Below are positions 6,790 through 13,605 of a stretch of DNA of 17,023 nucleotides, in pieces. The notes beneath the pieces were generated by a model, which was not told the origin of the DNA, ran no database searches, and was given only the letters and a program-made list of their open reading frames with translations. This DNA is from SCTD01 sp036675425. Lineage in GTDB: Bacteria; Actinomycetota; Actinomycetes; Mycobacteriales; SCTD01. The DNA is taken from contig JAKFFB010000185.1 in assembly GCA_036675425.1 (NCBI GenBank), positions 1 to 17,023 of the forward strand. The letters run 5' to 3'. The position numbers and the translations under genes were made by a program. The first letter of the stretch is position 1. Every line of letters starts with the position of its first letter.

Positions 6790-7403
6790 TGCCCCAGGGC
6801 CAGCCGGCCGTCGTCCCCGAGGACGGCCTCAGCACGAAGCAGCGCCGCAACCGACCGCTCGTCGTCGTCCACACCGGCGACGGCAAGGGGAAGTCGACGG
6901 CGGCCTTCGGCCTCGCGCTGCGCGGCTGGAACCAGGGCTGGAACCTCGGGGTGTTCCAGTTCGTGAAGTCGGCGAAGTGGCGCCTCGGCGAGCAGAGCGT
7001 CTTCGAGCAGCTCGGCGAGCTGCATGCGTCGACCGGCACCGGCGGTCCGGTGGACTGGCAGAAGATGGGTTCGGGTTGGTCGTGGTCGCGCAAGGCCGGG
7101 ACCGAGGACGACCACGCCGTCGCGGCCGCGGAGGGCTGGGCCGAGATCAAGCGGCGCATCGCTGCCGAGACCCACGACCTCTACCTCCTCGACGAGTTCA
7201 CCTACCCGATCAACTGGGGCTGGGTCGACCTCGACGATGTCCTCGACACCCTGGCGAACCGACCCGGACATCAGCACGTCGTGATCACCGGGCGGCGGGC
7301 GGACCCGCGGCTCCTGGAGGCGGCGGACCTGGTCACGGAGATGGCCAAGCTCAAGCATCCGATGGACGCGGGCCAGAAGGGCCAGCGCGGCATCGAATGG
7401 TGA
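6789..7403 (+). CDS. cobO: Cob(I)yrinic acid a,c-diamide adenosyltransferase CobO
   Basis: A 204-residue enzyme of the CobO/BtuR family that transfers the adenosyl group of ATP to reduced corrinoid, forming the Co-C bond. The P-loop variant TGDGKGKST is at residues 29-37, followed by the FGLALRGWNQGW stretch; YLLDEFTYPINWGWVDLDDV and VVITGRRADPRLLEAADLVTEM are family-typical, and the C-terminal GQKGQRGIEW is the usual ending. Length is normal. The ATG at 6789 shares one base with the chelatase stop (TGATG), and the end overlaps cobBC. It is therefore the middle gene of a tightly coupled operon controlled by the riboswitch at 4538-4690. Confidence 0.97.
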   Translation: MPQGQPAVVPEDGLSTKQRRNRPLVVVHTGDGKGKSTAAFGLALRGWNQGWNLGVFQFVKSAKWRLGEQSVFEQLGELHASTGTGGPVDWQKMGSGWSWSRKAGTEDDHAVAAAEGWAEIKRRIAAETHDLYLLDEFTYPINWGWVDLDDVLDTLANRPGHQHVVITGRRADPRLLEAADLVTEMAKLKHPMDAGQKGQRGIEW

Positions 7404-9823
7404 CCACCGCGACCACCGCCCTGCCGCGCCTGGTGATCGCCGCTCCGGCGAGCGGGCACGGCAAGACCACGATCGCCACCGGACTGATGACGGCGCTCTC
7501 CCGCGCCGGCCACGTGGTCAGCGGGCACAAGGTCGGCCCGGACTACATCGACCCGGGATACCACGCGCTCGCCACCGGACGGCCGGGCCGCAACCTCGAC
7601 CCGCACCTCGTCGGTGAGGACCTGCTGGTCCCGTTGCTGCTGCACGGCGCGCGCGGTGCGGACGTCGCGATCGTCGAGGGTGTGATGGGCCTGTACGACG
7701 GACAACTCGGCACCGAGGGCTTCTCCTCGACGGCCCACGTCGCCGCGGCGACGCGCACGCCGGTCGTCCTGGTCGTCGACATCTCGCACGCGTCGCGGTC
7801 GGTCGCCGCCACGGTGCACGGGATGGCCACGTTCCAGCCCGACACCGACATCGTCGGAGTGGTCCTCAACAAGGCCGGCTCGCAGCGCCATGCCGACGAG
7901 GTGGTGCGGGCGCTCGCCGTGACCGGGATCCCGGTGCTCGGCATCCTGCACCGCGACGACGGCGTCACGGCTCCCTCACGGCACCTCGGCCTGGTCCCGG
8001 CCGCGGAGCGGCACGACGCCGCCGCGGCACTCGACCGGCTCGCCGGTCTGGTCGCCGAGCGGATCGACCTGGACGCCGTACTGCGGCTGGCGCGACAGGC
8101 GCCCGGCCTGGTCGGCGAGGCCTGGGATCCGCTGACCGCCCTCGGCGACCCGGTGGCCCGGCCGGGCGCCCAGGAGATCGAACAGCGCCCGGTGATCGCG
8201 ATGGCCGGCGGCCGCGCCTTCACCTTCGCCTACGCCGAGACGCGCGAACTGCTCGAGGCCGCCGGCTGCGACGTGGTCGTCTTCGACCCGACGACGGACG
8301 CAGAGCTTCCCACCGGGACCCGTGGCCTCTACCTCGGCGGCGGCTTCCCGGAGGTGCACGCCGCTGACCTGACCGGGAACGCGAGTCTGCGCGCACAGAT
8401 CCGGCAGGCGATCGCAGCCGGACTCCCGACCGTCGCCGAATGCGCCGGCCTGCTCTACCTGTGTCGCCGCGTCGACGGCACCGACATGGTCGGAGCCATC
8501 GCGACCGACGCCGCGATGGCGCCCCGGTTGACCCTGGCGTACCGGACCGCGACCGCCCCGGGGGACAGCCTGCTGACCCGCCGCGGTGAGCGGATCACGG
8601 GTCACGAGTTCCACCGGACCCGGCTGCTGGCCGAGACCGCCGGCCCTGCGTGGGACTTCGGGTCCGGCCTCACCGACGGAGTCGCGACCCCGACCCTGCA
8701 CGCGGGTTACCTGCACACCCACTGGGCCGGGCATCCGCGGCTGGCCGCGCGCTTCGCCGAGGCGGTTCACGCGGCGACACCGGCCGCGTCGACGGCCCCG
8801 GTCCGGGAAGCCGCGCACTCCACCGAATCCGGTGCTCTGCCCGACCCGCTCCGCCACCACGGCGACGTCGAGGCCGCCGACGGACTCGCCGACTTCGCGG
8901 TCAACGTGTACGACGGCCCCCGGCCGGACTGGCTGGAGAAGGCCCTCGCCTCCGCCGACCTCGGCCGGTACCCCGACGCGACCCGGGCCCGGGCTGCGGT
9001 GGCCTCCCGGCACGGCCGGCACCCCGACGACGTCCTCGCGACCGCCGGCGCCGCCGAGGCCTTCGGCCTGATCGCGCGACTGAGGCCCTGGCGGCTCCCG
9101 GTGGTCGTGCACCCGCAGTTCACCGAGCCCGACGTCGCCCTGCAGGCTGCCGGCCGGACGGTGCACCACGTCGTCCTGGACCCGGCCGGCGGATTCGTCC
9201 TCGACCGGGACCGGATCCCCGTCGACGCCGACCTGGTCGTCGTCGGCAATCCGACCAACCCGACCGGGGTCCGGCACCGGGCCGAGGTGATCCGCGCACT
9301 GGTCGCGCCGGGCCGGCTCGTCGTCGTGGACGAAGCCTTCCTCGACGACTCCGACCAGTCCCTGGCCGGCACGGCGCTGCCCGGCCTGCTCGTCATCCGG
9401 AGCCTCACCAAGCTGTGGTCGATCCCGGGGGTCCGCGCCGGCTACGTCCTCGGCGAGCCGGCGACGATCAGCGGTCTCGAGCGGCTGCAGCCGCCCTGGT
9501 CCGTCTCCGCCACCGCGGTCGCCGCGCTGGTCGCCTGCAGCACACCGGAGGCGGTCGCCGAGGCGTCGGTCCGGGTCGCCCGGATCGACGAACAGCGGGA
9601 GTTTCTCCTTGCAGGGCTGGAAGAACTCGGTGTCGAGCACGTCCGCACCTCGACCGCACCGTTCGTCCTCGCCCGTCCCGGTGCTGGCGTCCACGCGTCG
9701 CTGCGGGCCGCCGGGTTCGCCGTACGACGGGCGGACACCTTCCCCGGACTGGACGCCGGCTGGGTCCGGATCGCGGTCCGTGACGCCGCGCGTACCGCAC
9801 GTCTTCTCGATGCCCTACGATGA
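7397..9823 (+). CDS. cobBC: CobB-CobC fusion: cobyrinate a,c-diamide synthase and threonine-phosphate decarboxylase-like enzyme
   Basis: An 808-residue fusion. Residues 1 to about 458 are CobB/CbiA: P-loop APASGHGKTT at 16-25, KVGPDYIDPGYH, EGVMGLYDG, and a class I glutaminase-like half with the nucleophile C349 in AECAGLLYL and the late YLHTHW, probably with catalytic H440. This part amidates side chains a and c of hydrogenobyrinic acid. An Ala/Pro-rich linker (about 459-490) leads to a CobC-like fold-type I aminotransferase domain with GNPTNPTG, VVDEAFLDDS and the pyridoxal-phosphate lysine K672 in SLTKLWSIPGVRAGY, which probably makes aminopropanol phosphate from threonine phosphate. The ATG at 7397 overlaps cobO by seven bases; a GTG at 7400, giving a GTGA overlap, is equally possible. 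Its two activities are not consecutive steps. Confidence 0.94.
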   Translation: MVTTATTALPRLVIAAPASGHGKTTIATGLMTALSRAGHVVSGHKVGPDYIDPGYHALATGRPGRNLDPHLVGEDLLVPLLLHGARGADVAIVEGVMGLYDGQLGTEGFSSTAHVAAATRTPVVLVVDISHASRSVAATVHGMATFQPDTDIVGVVLNKAGSQRHADEVVRALAVTGIPVLGILHRDDGVTAPSRHLGLVPAAERHDAAAALDRLAGLVAERIDLDAVLRLARQAPGLVGEAWDPLTALGDPVARPGAQEIEQRPVIAMAGGRAFTFAYAETRELLEAAGCDVVVFDPTTDAELPTGTRGLYLGGGFPEVHAADLTGNASLRAQIRQAIAAGLPTVAECAGLLYLCRRVDGTDMVGAIATDAAMAPRLTLAYRTATAPGDSLLTRRGERITGHEFHRTRLLAETAGPAWDFGSGLTDGVATPTLHAGYLHTHWAGHPRLAARFAEAVHAATPAASTAPVREAAHSTESGALPDPLRHHGDVEAADGLADFAVNVYDGPRPDWLEKALASADLGRYPDATRARAAVASRHGRHPDDVLATAGAAEAFGLIARLRPWRLPVVVHPQFTEPDVALQAAGRTVHHVVLDPAGGFVLDRDRIPVDADLVVVGNPTNPTGVRHRAEVIRALVAPGRLVVVDEAFLDDSDQSLAGTALPGLLVIRSLTKLWSIPGVRAGYVLGEPATISGLERLQPPWSVSATAVAALVACSTPEAVAEASVRVARIDEQREFLLAGLEELGVEHVRTSTAPFVLARPGAGVHASLRAAGFAVRRADTFPGLDAGWVRIAVRDAARTARLLDALR

Positions 9824-9828
9824 CCTCT

Positions 9829-9914
9829 CCAGGCACGAGGAAGCCGGTGGAACTCCGGCACAGTCGCGCTACTGTGACATCGCTTCGGCGGTGGAGTCAG
9901 ACCCGCGGGCCTGG
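9829..9914 (+). ncRNA. Compact cobalamin riboswitch upstream of cbtB
   Basis: The core GGAAGCCGGTGGAACTCC (9839-9856) is followed by GGCACAG and ACTGTGAC, with the CACAG/CTGTG stem. A shortened B12 box AGTCAGACCCGC lies at 9895-9906. P1 is a perfect six-pair helix, CCAGGC (9829-9834) with GCCTGG (9909-9914). Between the core and the box is only a CGC-TTCG-GCG hairpin (9881-9890), so the peripheral arms of the first riboswitch are missing. The size (86 nt) suggests the smaller class II type. It begins six bases after the cobBC stop, so it controls cbtB and the genes beyond separately from the upstream operon. Confidence 0.9.
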
Positions 9915-9928
9915 ATACCCCCACGACA

Positions 9929-9945
9929 CGGGACGCATCATCCCG
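9929..9945 (+). promoter_or_regulatory. Hairpin between the compact riboswitch and the cbtB ribosome site
   Basis: CGGGA (9929-9933) and TCCCG (9941-9945) form a five-pair stem around a seven-base loop, directly next to the strong Shine-Dalgarno AAGGAGGA (9946-9953). It has no T-run, so it is not a clear terminator. It could be part of a translational expression platform; this is inferred from pairing alone. Confidence 0.4.
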
Positions 9946-9953
9946 AAGGAGGA
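9946..9953 (+). promoter_or_regulatory. Strong ribosome binding site of cbtB
   Basis: AAGGAGGA is close to the ideal anti-16S complement and ends four bases before the ATG at 9958. It decides the cbtB start against in-frame codons further upstream, which would lie inside the riboswitch. Confidence 0.8.
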
Positions 9954-9957
9954 TTCC

Positions 9958-10176
9958 ATGGCTTCCGCCATTTCCGCCGCTGCGCCGGCACCGCTCGACA
10001 TCCCCGCGATTCCGCTCCGTGAGCTCCTGCCCTGGCTGCTCATGGCCGGTCTGCTCTCGCTGCTGACGATCTTCTTCATCAGCGCCGACCAGGGCGCGAT
10101 CTCGATCCCCGCCGGCACCGCGATCCACGAGTGGGTCCACGACGGCCGGCACCTGCTCGGCTACCCCTGCCACTGA
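9958..10176 (+). CDS. cbtB: Cobalt transporter subunit CbtB
   Basis: A 72-residue membrane protein. A single hydrophobic helix spans about residues 23-42 (LPWLLMAGLLSLLTIFFIS), and the C-terminal end HEWVHDGRHLLGYPCH is the hallmark of CbtB, with H57, H61, H65, C71 and H72 likely to bind cobalt. CbtB works with CbtA as a predicted cobalt uptake system that is typically controlled by cobalamin riboswitches. The start is chosen at 9958 because of the strong ribosome site just before it; the open frame extends upstream to 9820 through the riboswitch and is not coding there. The gene is separated from cbtA by 159 bases containing repeats. Confidence 0.95.
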   Translation: MASAISAAAPAPLDIPAIPLRELLPWLLMAGLLSLLTIFFISADQGAISIPAGTAIHEWVHDGRHLLGYPCH

Positions 10177-10335
10177 GCTGACCGCGGTCCTCGCGACCAC
10201 ACCCACACGCCTCGCGCTCGCTCGGACAGCTCGTCCGCCGGGCTTCTCGAGACGTCTGCACCCGACGCTCCGGCGTCTCGACAGGCTCGACGAACGGGCT
10301 CACCGCCCACCGAGCCCGTATCGAACGGACCCCTG
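10177..10335 (+). other. cbtB-cbtA intergenic region with inverted repeats
   Basis: No gene is seen in these 159 bases. There is a ten-base palindrome GACCGCGGTC (10180-10189); an inverted pair CGAGACG (10248-10254) and CGTCTCG (10274-10280); and an eight-base inverted pair ACGGGCTC (10294-10301) and GAGCCCGT (10312-10319) with a ten-base loop, ending 16 bases before the cbtA ATG. None is followed by a T-run. The block looks like an insertion of dispersed palindromic repeat DNA. Confidence 0.65.
10271..10296 (+). repeat. Intergenic copy of the 26-base dispersed repeat
   Basis: It is identical to 5901-5926 except for T at 10278. Its ends take part in two neighbouring inverted repeats, as is usual for REP-like elements. 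The cgacaggctcgacgaacg core is a sequence type I recall as abundant between genes in several actinobacteria. Confidence 0.7.
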
Positions 10336-11112
10336 ATGACCCCCCGTACCTTCCTGATCAACGGGCTGCTCGCCGGCCTGCTGGCCGGCTTCGCCGCCTT
10401 CCTCGTCGCCCACCAGATCGGCGAGCCGCCGGTCGATGCCGCCATCGCGGTCGAAGAGGCCGGTGCCGAGCACACCCATGAGGACTCCGCACCGGCCCAC
10501 TCCCACGCCGACGAGGACGGCACGGCCGTCTCCCGGCAGAACCAGTCCACCTGGGGCCTGGCCACCGGCACCCTCGCGGTCGGTACCGCGCTCGGCGGCC
10601 TGATGGCGCTGGCAGCCGCCGCCGCGGTCGGCCGGATCGGGCGCCTCCGTCCGACCCAGAGCACAGCGCTCGTCGCCCTGATCGGTTTCGTCTCCATCGC
10701 GCTGGTGCCCTTCCTGAAGTACCCGGCCACGCCCCCGGCCGTGGGCAGCGGCGACACGATCGGTGACCGCACCGGCCTGTACTTCGGGTTCCTCGCCCTC
10801 TCGGTGCTCACCGCGATCGCCGCGACGTTCCTGGCAGCACGGCTGCTGCCGTCGCTCGGCGCCTACCGCACCGTGCTGATCGCCGCCGGCGGCTACCTGG
10901 TCGTGATGGTGCTGGCCGGCGAGCTGATGCCGACCGTCGACGAGGTCGGTGACTTCCCCGCCTCGACGCTCTGGGAGTTCCGCCGCGCGTCGATCATCAC
11001 CCTGGCCACCCTCTGGGCCGGGATCGGCGTGATCCTGGTCGGCCTGGTCGGACGGGCCGGCGAGAAGGCCGCCGTGGAGAACGCCCGTCGCGAACTGGCC
11101 GCGAGCCTGTGA
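10336..11112 (+). CDS. cbtA: Cobalt transporter subunit CbtA
   Basis: A 258-residue integral membrane protein with about six predicted helices (residues 6-26, 73-98, 109-127, 148-168, 178-198 and 218-239). A His-rich loop after the first helix, with H46, H48, H55 and H57 among acidic residues, is suited to capturing cobalt. The motifs FVSIALVPFLKYPATPP and GELMPTVDEVGDFPASTLWEFR are characteristic of CbtA. With CbtB it forms a predicted cobalt importer in the cell membrane, supplying the metal for cobaltochelatase. The ATG at 10336 has only a weak ribosome site, in contrast to cbtB. The stop overlaps cobT by four bases (GTGA), so transporter and lower-ligand synthesis are coupled. Confidence 0.95.
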   Translation: MTPRTFLINGLLAGLLAGFAAFLVAHQIGEPPVDAAIAVEEAGAEHTHEDSAPAHSHADEDGTAVSRQNQSTWGLATGTLAVGTALGGLMALAAAAAVGRIGRLRPTQSTALVALIGFVSIALVPFLKYPATPPAVGSGDTIGDRTGLYFGFLALSVLTAIAATFLAARLLPSLGAYRTVLIAAGGYLVVMVLAGELMPTVDEVGDFPASTLWEFRRASIITLATLWAGIGVILVGLVGRAGEKAAVENARRELAASL

Positions 11113-12131
11113 GCCCGCTGGCAGCGCCGTCGGCGTCGGCGCGTACCGCGGCGGCCGAACGGCTCGCCGGCCTGGCCACGCCGGCCGGCGCCCTCGGACG
11201 CCTCGGCGAGCTCGGTGTCTGGCTCGCCTCGGTACAGGGCCAGTGCCCGCCCGAGGTGCCCGAGCGCGTGCGCGCCGTGATCTTCGCGGGTGATCACGGC
11301 GTCGCAGCGCACGGCGTCTCGGCGTACCCGTCGGCCGTGACCCCGGCGATGGTGCGCACCTTCGTCGCCGGCCGGGCCGGGGTCTCCGCGCTGGCCGCGG
11401 CGCACGGCGTCGAGGTCCGGGTGCTCGACATCGCCGTCGACGACGACCTGGCCGGACTGCCCCCCGAGGTACGCCGCTACAAGGTCCGGCGCTCGAGCCG
11501 CGCTCTGCACCTCGAGGACGCGCTCACCGGTGAGGAGACCCAGCAGGCGCTTGACGCCGGCGCCGCTGTGGCGGCCGAGGAGATCGCGGCCGGTGCCCAG
11601 GTGCTGATCAGCGGCGACATGGGGATCGGCAACACCACTCCCGCCACCGCGCTGATCGCGGCGAGCCTCGGACTGCCCGCCCGGGAGCTGACCGGTCGCG
11701 GCACCGGCATCGACGACGCCGCCCTCGCGCACAAGGAAGCCCTGATCCAGCAGGCGCTGGACCGGGTCGGTGATCGTGGTCCGGTGGAGACGCTGGCCGC
11801 GCTCGGCGGCGCCGACCTGGCCGCCTCGACGGGATTCATGGTCGCCGCCGCCCGGGCCGGTGTACCGGTGCTGCTCGACGGCGTGATCGCGGTTGCGTGC
11901 GCGGTGATGGCCGACCGGATCGAGCCGGGTGCGGCGGCGTGGTTCGCCGCCGGTCACCGGTCGACGGAGCCGGCGCAGTCGCTGGCGCTGGAGAAGCTCG
12001 GCCTGGAGCCGGTGCTGGACCTCGGCATGCGGCTCGGTGAGGGCAGCGGCGCGGTCGCCGCGGTCCCGGTGGTGCGCTCGGCGGCCGCGCTGCTCCGCGA
12101 CGTCGCGCTGCTCTCCGAGCTCGCGATCTAG
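11109..12131 (+). CDS. cobT: Nicotinate-nucleotide--dimethylbenzimidazole phosphoribosyltransferase CobT
   Basis: A 340-residue enzyme that makes alpha-ribazole phosphate from nicotinate mononucleotide and dimethylbenzimidazole, preparing the lower ligand of cobalamin. Typical segments are TPAGALGRLGELGVWLA, VIFAGDHGVAAHGVSAYP, the phosphate-binding region ISGDMGIGNTTPATAL and the C-terminal DLGMRLGEGSGAV, in which E311 corresponds to the catalytic glutamate. The length is normal. The GTG start at 11109 overlaps the cbtA stop as GTGA. The name cobT is used in the Salmonella sense; it is unrelated to the Pseudomonas CobT cobaltochelatase subunit. It is followed by cobU after 11 bases; cobS, often found beside these two, is absent. 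Confidence 0.97.
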   Translation: MSPLAAPSASARTAAAERLAGLATPAGALGRLGELGVWLASVQGQCPPEVPERVRAVIFAGDHGVAAHGVSAYPSAVTPAMVRTFVAGRAGVSALAAAHGVEVRVLDIAVDDDLAGLPPEVRRYKVRRSSRALHLEDALTGEETQQALDAGAAVAAEEIAAGAQVLISGDMGIGNTTPATALIAASLGLPARELTGRGTGIDDAALAHKEALIQQALDRVGDRGPVETLAALGGADLAASTGFMVAAARAGVPVLLDGVIAVACAVMADRIEPGAAAWFAAGHRSTEPAQSLALEKLGLEPVLDLGMRLGEGSGAVAAVPVVRSAAALLRDVALLSELAI

Positions 12132-12142
12132 GCCGGGTCGCT

Positions 12143-12655
12143 GTGCGGACCCTCGTCACCGGCGGCGTCAGGTCCGGCAAGTCCGCCCACGCGGAGGGTC
12201 TGCTCGCCGGGCGGGCCGCGGTCACCTACGTCGCGCCCGGTCCGACGGCGTCCGCTGACGACCCGGAATGGGCGGCGCGGATCACCGCGCATCGGAACCG
12301 GCGCCCGCGGCACTGGACGACGCTGGAGACCGCTGATCTGTCCGCGCTTCCGGACGGGCCGGTCCTCGTCGACTGCCTGGGCACCTGGCTGACCGCGCAG
12401 CTCGACGACCTCGACGCCTGGGCCGGCGGGGACAGGTGGCGACCGGCCCTGGACGACCGGCTGGCGGCGACACTGGCCGCGGTGGCGGCCGGTGACGACC
12501 TGGTCCTGGTGACCAACGAGGTCGGGTTCGGCCTGGTCCCGGAGCACTCCTCCGGGCGGCTCTTCCGCGACCTCCTCGGCACCGTCAACCAACGGGTGGC
12601 AGCGGTCTGCGACGAGGTCCACCTGGTCGTCGCCGGGCGCGTGCTCCGGCTGTGA
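12143..12655 (+). CDS. cobU: Adenosylcobinamide kinase / guanylyltransferase CobU (CobP)
   Basis: A 170-residue bifunctional enzyme that phosphorylates adenosylcobinamide and then transfers GMP to give adenosylcobinamide-GDP. The P-loop GGVRSGKS is at residues 7-14. H50 in RITAHRNRRPRHW matches the guanylylated histidine of the Salmonella enzyme, and LVDCLGTWLT and LVLVTNEVGFGLVPEHSSGRLF fragments are family-typical. The GTG at 12143 is chosen because it lies immediately before the first beta strand and P-loop. The stop overlaps the cobD start as GTGA. Expression probably follows the run that begins at the compact riboswitch. Confidence 0.96.
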   Translation: MRTLVTGGVRSGKSAHAEGLLAGRAAVTYVAPGPTASADDPEWAARITAHRNRRPRHWTTLETADLSALPDGPVLVDCLGTWLTAQLDDLDAWAGGDRWRPALDDRLAATLAAVAAGDDLVLVTNEVGFGLVPEHSSGRLFRDLLGTVNQRVAAVCDEVHLVVAGRVLRL

Positions 12656-13605
12656 GGGACCGGTACGCACGCGCGGCCGGGCTCGCGCTCGGGTTCGCGG
12701 CCGACCGCGTGCTCGGCGACCCGCGCCGGTTCCACCCGGTCGCCGGGTTCGGGACCGTCGCCACCGTCCTGGAGCAACGCCTGTACGCGGACGATCGCAT
12801 GCGGGGGGCTGCGTACACCGTGCTCCTGGTCGGTGCCGCAACCGTTGCCGGCGGCGTCCTCGAGGGCCGGGCCAGGAACCGCCCGGTCGCCGGGGTCCTC
12901 CTGACCGCGGCCGCGACCTGGGCGGTCCTGGGTGGTCGCTCGCTGGAACGCGAGGCCGGCGCGGTCGGGGCACTGCTCGGTTCGGACCTCCCTGCGGCCC
13001 GGGTGCGGCTGACCCATCTGGTCGGCCGGGACACCTCCCGTCTCGACGAGCACGAGATCGCCCGGGCCGTCGTGGAGTCGGTCGCGGAGAACACCTCGGA
13101 CGCCGTCGTCGCGCCGCTGGTCCTCGGCGGGCTGCTCGGGCTCCCCGGCCTGCTCGGCTACCGGGCGGCCAACACCCTGGACGCGATGGTCGGGCACCGC
13201 AGCCCCCGCTACCGGGAGTTCGGCTGGGCGAGCGCCCGGCTCGACGACCTGCTCAACCTGCCGGGTGCGCGGATCGCAGCCGGGCTCACCGTGCTCCTGG
13301 GGCCGGACCCGTCCGCGGCCGCGACGGCCTGGCTCCGGGACGCGCGGCATCATCCGTCGCCGAACGCCGGACCGGTGGAGGCGGCGTTCGCCGGGGCTCT
13401 CGGGGTCCGGCTCGGTGGGGTGAACACCTACGGCGCCGAGACCGAGGACCGGGCGCGTCTCGGTTCCGGCCGCCGGGTCGAGCCGGCGGACATCGGACGG
13501 GCCGGTCGCCTCGCGGGTCAGGTGGGTCGGGGCGCCGCGGTGGTCGCGATCAGCCTCGCGCTACGACCCAGGCGGTCGCGGCCGCGACGTCGTCGACGCA
13601 GCTGA
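12652..13605 (+). CDS. cobD: Adenosylcobinamide-phosphate synthase CobD (CbiB)
   Basis: A 317-residue membrane-associated enzyme that attaches the aminopropanol moiety, made by the CobC domain of cobBC, to adenosylcobyric acid. Recognisable parts are AADRVLGDPRRFHPV at the start, VESVAENTSDAVVAPL from residue 141, GYRAANTLDAMVGHRSPRY, and LLNLPGARIAA, plus several hydrophobic segments. The GTG at 12652 overlaps the cobU stop as GTGA. The C-terminus is odd: after ISLALRP it ends in an arginine-rich tail (RRSRPRRRRRS) encoded by DNA that is also the 3' end of cobK on the other strand, overlapping by 56 bases. The tail may be a recent extension through loss of an earlier stop. Confidence 0.95.
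   Translation: MRDRYARAAGLALGFAADRVLGDPRRFHPVAGFGTVATVLEQRLYADDRMRGAAYTVLLVGAATVAGGVLEGRARNRPVAGVLLTAAATWAVLGGRSLEREAGAVGALLGSDLPAARVRLTHLVGRDTSRLDEHEIARAVVESVAENTSDAVVAPLVLGGLLGLPGLLGYRAANTLDAMVGHRSPRYREFGWASARLDDLLNLPGARIAAGLTVLLGPDPSAAATAWLRDARHHPSPNAGPVEAAFAGALGVRLGGVNTYGAETEDRARLGSGRRVEPADIGRAGRLAGQVGRGAAVVAISLALRPRRSRPRRRRRS

Noticed and set aside
7976..9694. A 572-codon open frame on the - strand antisense to cobBC
   Set aside because: No family similarity; the sense frame contains intact CobB and CobC active sites.
9820..9957. The upstream extension of the cbtB frame to 9820
   Set aside because: It lies in the riboswitch; a near-perfect ribosome site points to 9958.
10294..10319. 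The ACGGGCTC/GAGCCCGT hairpin as an intrinsic terminator
   Set aside because: No T-run follows it, and cbtA begins 16 bases later in the same direction.
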